From Styela clava (lineage: Eukaryota > Chordata > Ascidiacea > Stolidobranchia > Styelidae), in assembly GCF_964204865.1 (NCBI RefSeq), contig NC_135263.1, positions 9,717,426-9,781,425 on the forward strand: a stretch of DNA of 64,000 nucleotides, read 5' to 3'. Position 1 is the first letter of the stretch. Every line of letters begins with the position of its first letter. Below are positions 60,083 through 64,000 of the stretch, in pieces. Position numbers and translations under genes: made by a program. Under the pieces are notes generated by a model that saw only the letters and a list, made by a program, of their open reading frames with translations, did no database searches and was not told the origin of the DNA.

Positions 60083-60672
60083 CTTTCATTTTCTGCAAGT
60101 CACCTATTTTTGTTTAAAAAAAATATTTAGAATATCTTCTTGTTTTAGTGATATAACATCAAAGTGTTTTGAGATTCATTCATTTCATTGCCCAAATGAG
60201 GTTATTATTCAATGCATGTTTCTCCATTAGGTATTAATATTAGATATGGGTTAGATTTTTACATACAGTAACCTTTTTTGTTTCCGTATTCATTCTTGTT
60301 GGCGAGAGGCGATGGTTCACCACAGGCTTTGGCTGTCATTTGACTTTTCTCTTAAGATTATTGTGGAACTCTGACCTATTTTTTTCAGCAAAAATAAAAT
60401 GATGGTAGAACCCTGGTGTTACAAATTAATGAAATATTATTTCCAGTTTTGCCCAGTTGGAACTTTTACTAATTACCTTGTCAGTCAATTTCTGTCTACT
60501 TTTATGGTGCAATGAAAAGTACTTTGGTATTTTTAGGAGTTTTGTTGTCCCTATATTCATATAATTTTTGTCTCTTGTGGGCACAGTTATGGCAATTTAC
60601 TGACAGAACAAATTTGATTGCAACAATTTATTTCAAATCAATTCTGAAGCAATTATGTTTTGATTAATTCAG
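60083..60672. other. MEAK7 3' flank
   Basis: Contains a short SINE tail fragment (TGGCGAGAGGCGATGGTTCA, 60300-60319). Otherwise T-rich with nothing recognised. Confidence 0.5.
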
Positions 60673-60801
60673 GAAGTGCTCTTGGCATCAGATCCTCACA
60701 AGTTTGTTGGTATTCGTTTCAATCATGGCGATGTAGAAAGCTTTACACCTTTCGGTGGAAAACTTAAAAAAGTCGGTGATGTTTGTGTAAATGATTTGTA
60801 A
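60673..60801 (+). CDS. Orphan phase-0 terminal exon, 42 codons
   Basis: The acceptor TTGATTAATTCAG/GAAGTG opens EVLLASDPHKFVGIRF…, continuing with NHGDVESFTPFGG and ending VGDVCVNDL at TAA. The composition is clearly protein-like. Its phase fits exon 6 of the MEAK7 gene (donor at 59012, phase 0), so it could be an alternative last exon downstream of the usual one. It could also be the relict last exon of another gene. It does not resemble the known MEAK7 C-terminus. Confidence 0.5.
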   Translation, partial: EVLLASDPHKFVGIRFNHGDVESFTPFGGKLKKVGDVCVNDL

Positions 60802-61525
60802 TTTTTTTTTTTTGAAATTGTAAAAAGCAAGATTGGGTTCATTTTTCAGTTCATTTTACTTTACTCAATCATTCAGTGAGAAGGAATCAGTTTTAGTGAT
60901 TTGCATTTGACAAATTTTACATTTGAATATTGATTTTCTCAAATATTGTTGTTTTTTCACAAACATGATATTGTTCAGAAAACCTTCATGAATGTTTGGT
61001 ATTTTTTTTATCATTGTACACTATCGAAGATTACTATTCAGACCAATATATTATAAATTGAACTGCATTGTTATTTCCATCCCTTCTATTATTTTATCTT
61101 GCTTATGATGAGAAATTTTTCAATGAAGTTTCACATGTAAATCTACACTATTTCAACCTATTCGTTTTTGTGCAATTGTATCTATTATTATTATAGTTTT
61201 AATATTATTATGTTACTTTCATAAGAGTTACTTATGGTTATTGACGATTTATGAATGACAAATGGGTTATTTGTGTTATGGTTGTGTATATACTTTCTAT
61301 ATATGTTATTGAATGTTTAATGTATATGTCAAATATAAATATATCATTTATTCTTGTTATTGTAGTTCTTGTTTGTTATAATATCTTAGTCCTAGTAGAT
61401 CAACTTGTCCATATATCATAAAGATTTTGGGCTTTCTAATGGCATTACGAGTAATACGTTATCATTCTATTCCATCCTTCATAGTAAACTCTTGCCATAA
61501 CATCTGCATAAATATTGCGCACGTC
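60802..61525. other. Intergenic, convergent gene ends
   Basis: TA- and T-rich sequence between plus-strand and minus-strand gene ends. On the minus strand AATAAA (complement at 61347-61352) could serve the gene at 61526-63959. Confidence 0.5.
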
Positions 61526-63959
61526 TCACTTCAACTCTTCGTATTCAATAGGGCCAGTTTGAGTTTGTTGGCTAACGTCTGCGAACTGAATACAGGCGGT
61601 ATGATAGCCAAAGTAATTCATAAACGCCAGACTAAACTCAGAGATGGCGATATCGAAGCCACAAAGTGTGATGCTAACAAATTTGAAAGCGAATGAGACT
61701 ATTTAATATCTCGCTTGATATATTTGAAAAAAGTCAATTAGAATGCCAATGGAACGCAAGATTCTATCACGTTTCTGATGCAGATTGATTGTCAGTCAAA
61801 GATCCCTCCTTCGCAATTTCAGAACATTTACCACTGTCGTAAGATGGTAACTTTTGCAAACGTCTTCCAATTTTCTAAACACAAGAATTGTGTAAAAAAG
61901 ACATTTTACAAAAATTGATCATGCCGCTTTTTGCGCCATTTCTAACCAGTGGCACAAAACAGCGTCTTTGTGTATATATTTTTACTTAGGACCTCAATGA
62001 AATGAATTTGGTTTGTTATGCTTGGAAAAATATCTTGTCGAATATATGTACTACTGCAAATAAACCTTCGATGCGGATAACTAGCACATCGTGATGCGGA
62101 CCACCTACAGACATTTATTTTTTCATCTTTTCCTCTGGAGGTATTCATTTCAATATTCTAGATGCCATACAGCTACCAAAGGCCAGCAAAGTTTCCTACA
62201 TTTTAAAGTTTCCTTACAGATTCGGCGTCGGATGTAAATACAGCGTCTTGAGTGTCGCATGATGATGCATTTTTGTCTAAGTTTGCTTGTCTTGTCAACC
62301 CATAAGAATCTAAAAAAAAGAAATACGGTGACTCATTCGCAATTACAAATATCGGATTAAACTGAAATGTTACCGTTGTAAAGTGATAGCCTCGCTAACT
62401 TCATCGCAATATTCCTTGGGAAATTGGCGCTTTTTGAGTGTTTCAGCTAGGTATAATGACTACGTTGTCTCTAATTTGAAAAAAGAAAAATACTCACTTC
62501 TTCGTTGTTGAGAATTCTGATGCTTTTGTCCGTAGCAATGTCGAGGTGAAAGTCTAAAGTTCCGATTTAAAAGTTGTTTATATACAAATCGAAAACGATT
62601 GTGAATTTAATCGGTATTATCTTTTTCTAATTTATACTATTTTTGCATATTTCCTCGTGTAATATGAGTGAACAACACGAGACGCGCTAACCACATTTCT
62701 CGACATTCGGACAAAGGGATATCCAAAGTCCAAACGATGGAAAAAAATCATTGATTAATAAGTTTATTTTTCACAGCTTCAATTATCAAACTTAGGTTAA
62801 ATAAAAAATACTGCTTCACCTACCTCCCATTGTCATGTGATGGGCTAATTCCGGGCATATCTTCTTGGACAATATTTCCTTTAAACAGGTAGAATTTATC
62901 ATAAACTGACCAAAATAGTGATGCATATTAATATGAACTTGCGTTTGTATATTTTTACTTACCAACGTGACCTGTCATAGGATCGTACTGTGCATACAAA
63001 ACCTTTTCGCTGTGGTAATGTTGTTTTTCAGCTTCAGGTTGTGGGTTGATACCGGTTGGCATGATGATGCAAGGTACTGTTTTATAATGCACAAAAGTAT
63101 GTTACAAATTAAATTATATTTTACTTGGTTTGCAGCGAAATACTCAATTTACCGTTTTGCATTTGTGGTTGAAGAAGTAGCGTCGCCGGCCGTCCAGCTG
63201 CATCGATACTGAAATATAAATTATCCTGTCTTACTGTACTATCTTTATCCTGTCTTTACACCACTTGATCAAACAAAAAGCATGCTTTCTTAAATGTTAA
63301 AAACAATTTTTAGGAAAACAAATATTTAACCATATTACCTTGCGAAGGAATATCGAGGAACCGTGGAATACAATTGTGGATTCAAAAGAACGTTCTGTTG
63401 CTGAAGGCCGTAAGGGGAATAATGTACATGTTGATCATACCCTGAAGAGTATTGAAATAAGTTGATTTTATAGAAAATTCTTAAACCAACATTCGTCGCC
63501 TATGTAATTTTACGGATGTCGGACACAAAAAATATTTATTAAGTGCCTTCCAATTTTAAATATACTTACCCGCAACAGATGGTTCTCTTGAAGTGGTTGG
63601 CGAACAGTAACATCCCGGAGAAGCACTGAAATATATAATCAATGATTTTGTAATTCTAAACGATTAGCATTTTTTTCTAGTCGAAAATAATATCATGTTA
63701 CTACACATCGTATCTATAATCTAGTGTTATTTATCAGTATTCCTAGTTTGAAGATATGGTAGTTTTAACGCAGAGATGATAATTGAAGTTTCCATCGATT
63801 TCTATCATTGAGATAAGGTTTTAGTCGCATTGTAATAGGATGAATCTCTTCATTATGGCATATAAAGTTGTGTGGAGGCACTAGGTTATTCCGTCACTGA
63901 AGCGATTGCCAGTGTAATAAATCAATGTGGCGTTACCAGTATGAGTCGCTATGATATAT
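61526..63959 (-). CDS. Multi-exon gene, possible BEN-like domain protein, 5' incomplete
   Basis: Exons in order of transcription: 63959-63937, 63625-63570, 63441-63339, 63208-63153, 63076-62963, 62553-62498, 62446-62374, 62309-62218, 61874-61832, 61698-61526. All are bounded by GT-AG sites and join in one frame of 262 codons, with a stop at 61526-61528. The N-terminal 120 residues are rich in Q, P, Y and S (GYDQHVHYSPYGLQQQNVLL, YAQYDPMTG), like a disordered region of a transcriptional regulator. Then comes a helical stretch (KSIRILNNEELKHSKSAN, FPRNIAMKLARLSLYNDSYG) that reminds me of a BEN domain; this is a guess. A further in-window exon-like piece (62878-62824) is described separately. 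The last exon is the least certain, since the opposite strand is also open there. Confidence 0.65.
62824..62878 (-). other. 55-nt candidate frame-switching cassette exon
   Basis: Bounded by TTTAAAG/GAAATATTG and GGGAG/GTAGGT, it reads in frame from the upstream exon (…GHVG-NIVQEDMPGISPSHDNG). At 55 nt it shifts the frame of the next exons. Skipping it joins 62963 to 62553 in the frame that gives the better downstream protein. With it included, the shifted frame stays open through three exons until TAA forms at the 62218/61874 junction. Confidence 0.5.
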
Positions 63960-64000
63960 CTAAAACCAAGTAAATTTATTTTTTCTAACCAGTAAAAATC

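Noticed and set aside
61427..61696. 89-codon plus-strand frame
   Set aside because: It lies opposite the last exon of the minus-strand gene, which joins in phase to nine others; no plus-strand splice partner was found. Not fully excluded.

Overview
The window is eukaryotic nuclear DNA, most likely from an invertebrate animal. It is AT-rich, its genes are split by short GT-AG introns, and it carries an ortholog of the animal TLDc protein MEAK7 (TLDC1/EAK-7). It also holds C2H2 zinc-finger genes, tRNA-derived SINE copies, many hAT-type DNA transposon remnants and two kinds of long tandem repeat. I cannot name the species. There are no operons, ribosome binding sites, rRNA or tRNA genes, or CRISPR arrays.

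Left part (1-16.6 kb): a SINE copy, then a two-exon minus-strand gene for a 56-residue secreted peptide (1378-1686) and an unassigned terminal exon (1857-2122). A 2.8-kb direct tandem duplication follows (2145-4951 and 4958-7622). Each of its copies holds a different transposon insertion, and the other copy keeps the empty site. From 7.8 to 14 kb lies a tandem array with a period of about 440 bp. From 13.9 to 16.6 kb lies the first of three copies of a 'segment X'.

Middle (17.5-34.4 kb): two arrays of a satellite with a monomer of about 130 bp (17.56-22.0 and 24.7-31.7 kb), each followed by a near-identical 2.7-kb copy of segment X. Together they form a 9.7-kb segmental duplication. The second array has a higher-order repeat of 2037 bp. 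Several of these repeats contain exon-like cores bounded by splice-like sites, although most copies are closed by stop codons.

Transposon-rich zone (34.4-54 kb): hAT-type elements with clear or partial ends and 8-bp target duplications (35702-36842, 47887-48667 and others), one with a recognisable transposase C-terminal fragment (38014-38115). Between them lies a direct duplication carrying a small C2H2 zinc-finger gene (46033-46617 and 48866-49760, both minus). One copy has lost an intron and 79 codons in a single 310-bp in-frame deletion, and also a zinc ligand. A plus-strand exon at 50674-50956 may share their C-terminal motif. A purine-rich minisatellite lies at 52.29-52.95 kb.

Right part (55.4-64 kb): the MEAK7 ortholog (55464-59900, plus, seven exons, 466 residues), an orphan in-phase exon downstream of it (60673-60801), and a multi-exon minus-strand gene (61526-63959, 5' end outside the window). 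The latter has a Q/P/Y-rich N-terminal part, a basic helical C-terminal part, and a 55-nt cassette exon that would switch the reading frame. Genes here act individually; nothing indicates a shared pathway.
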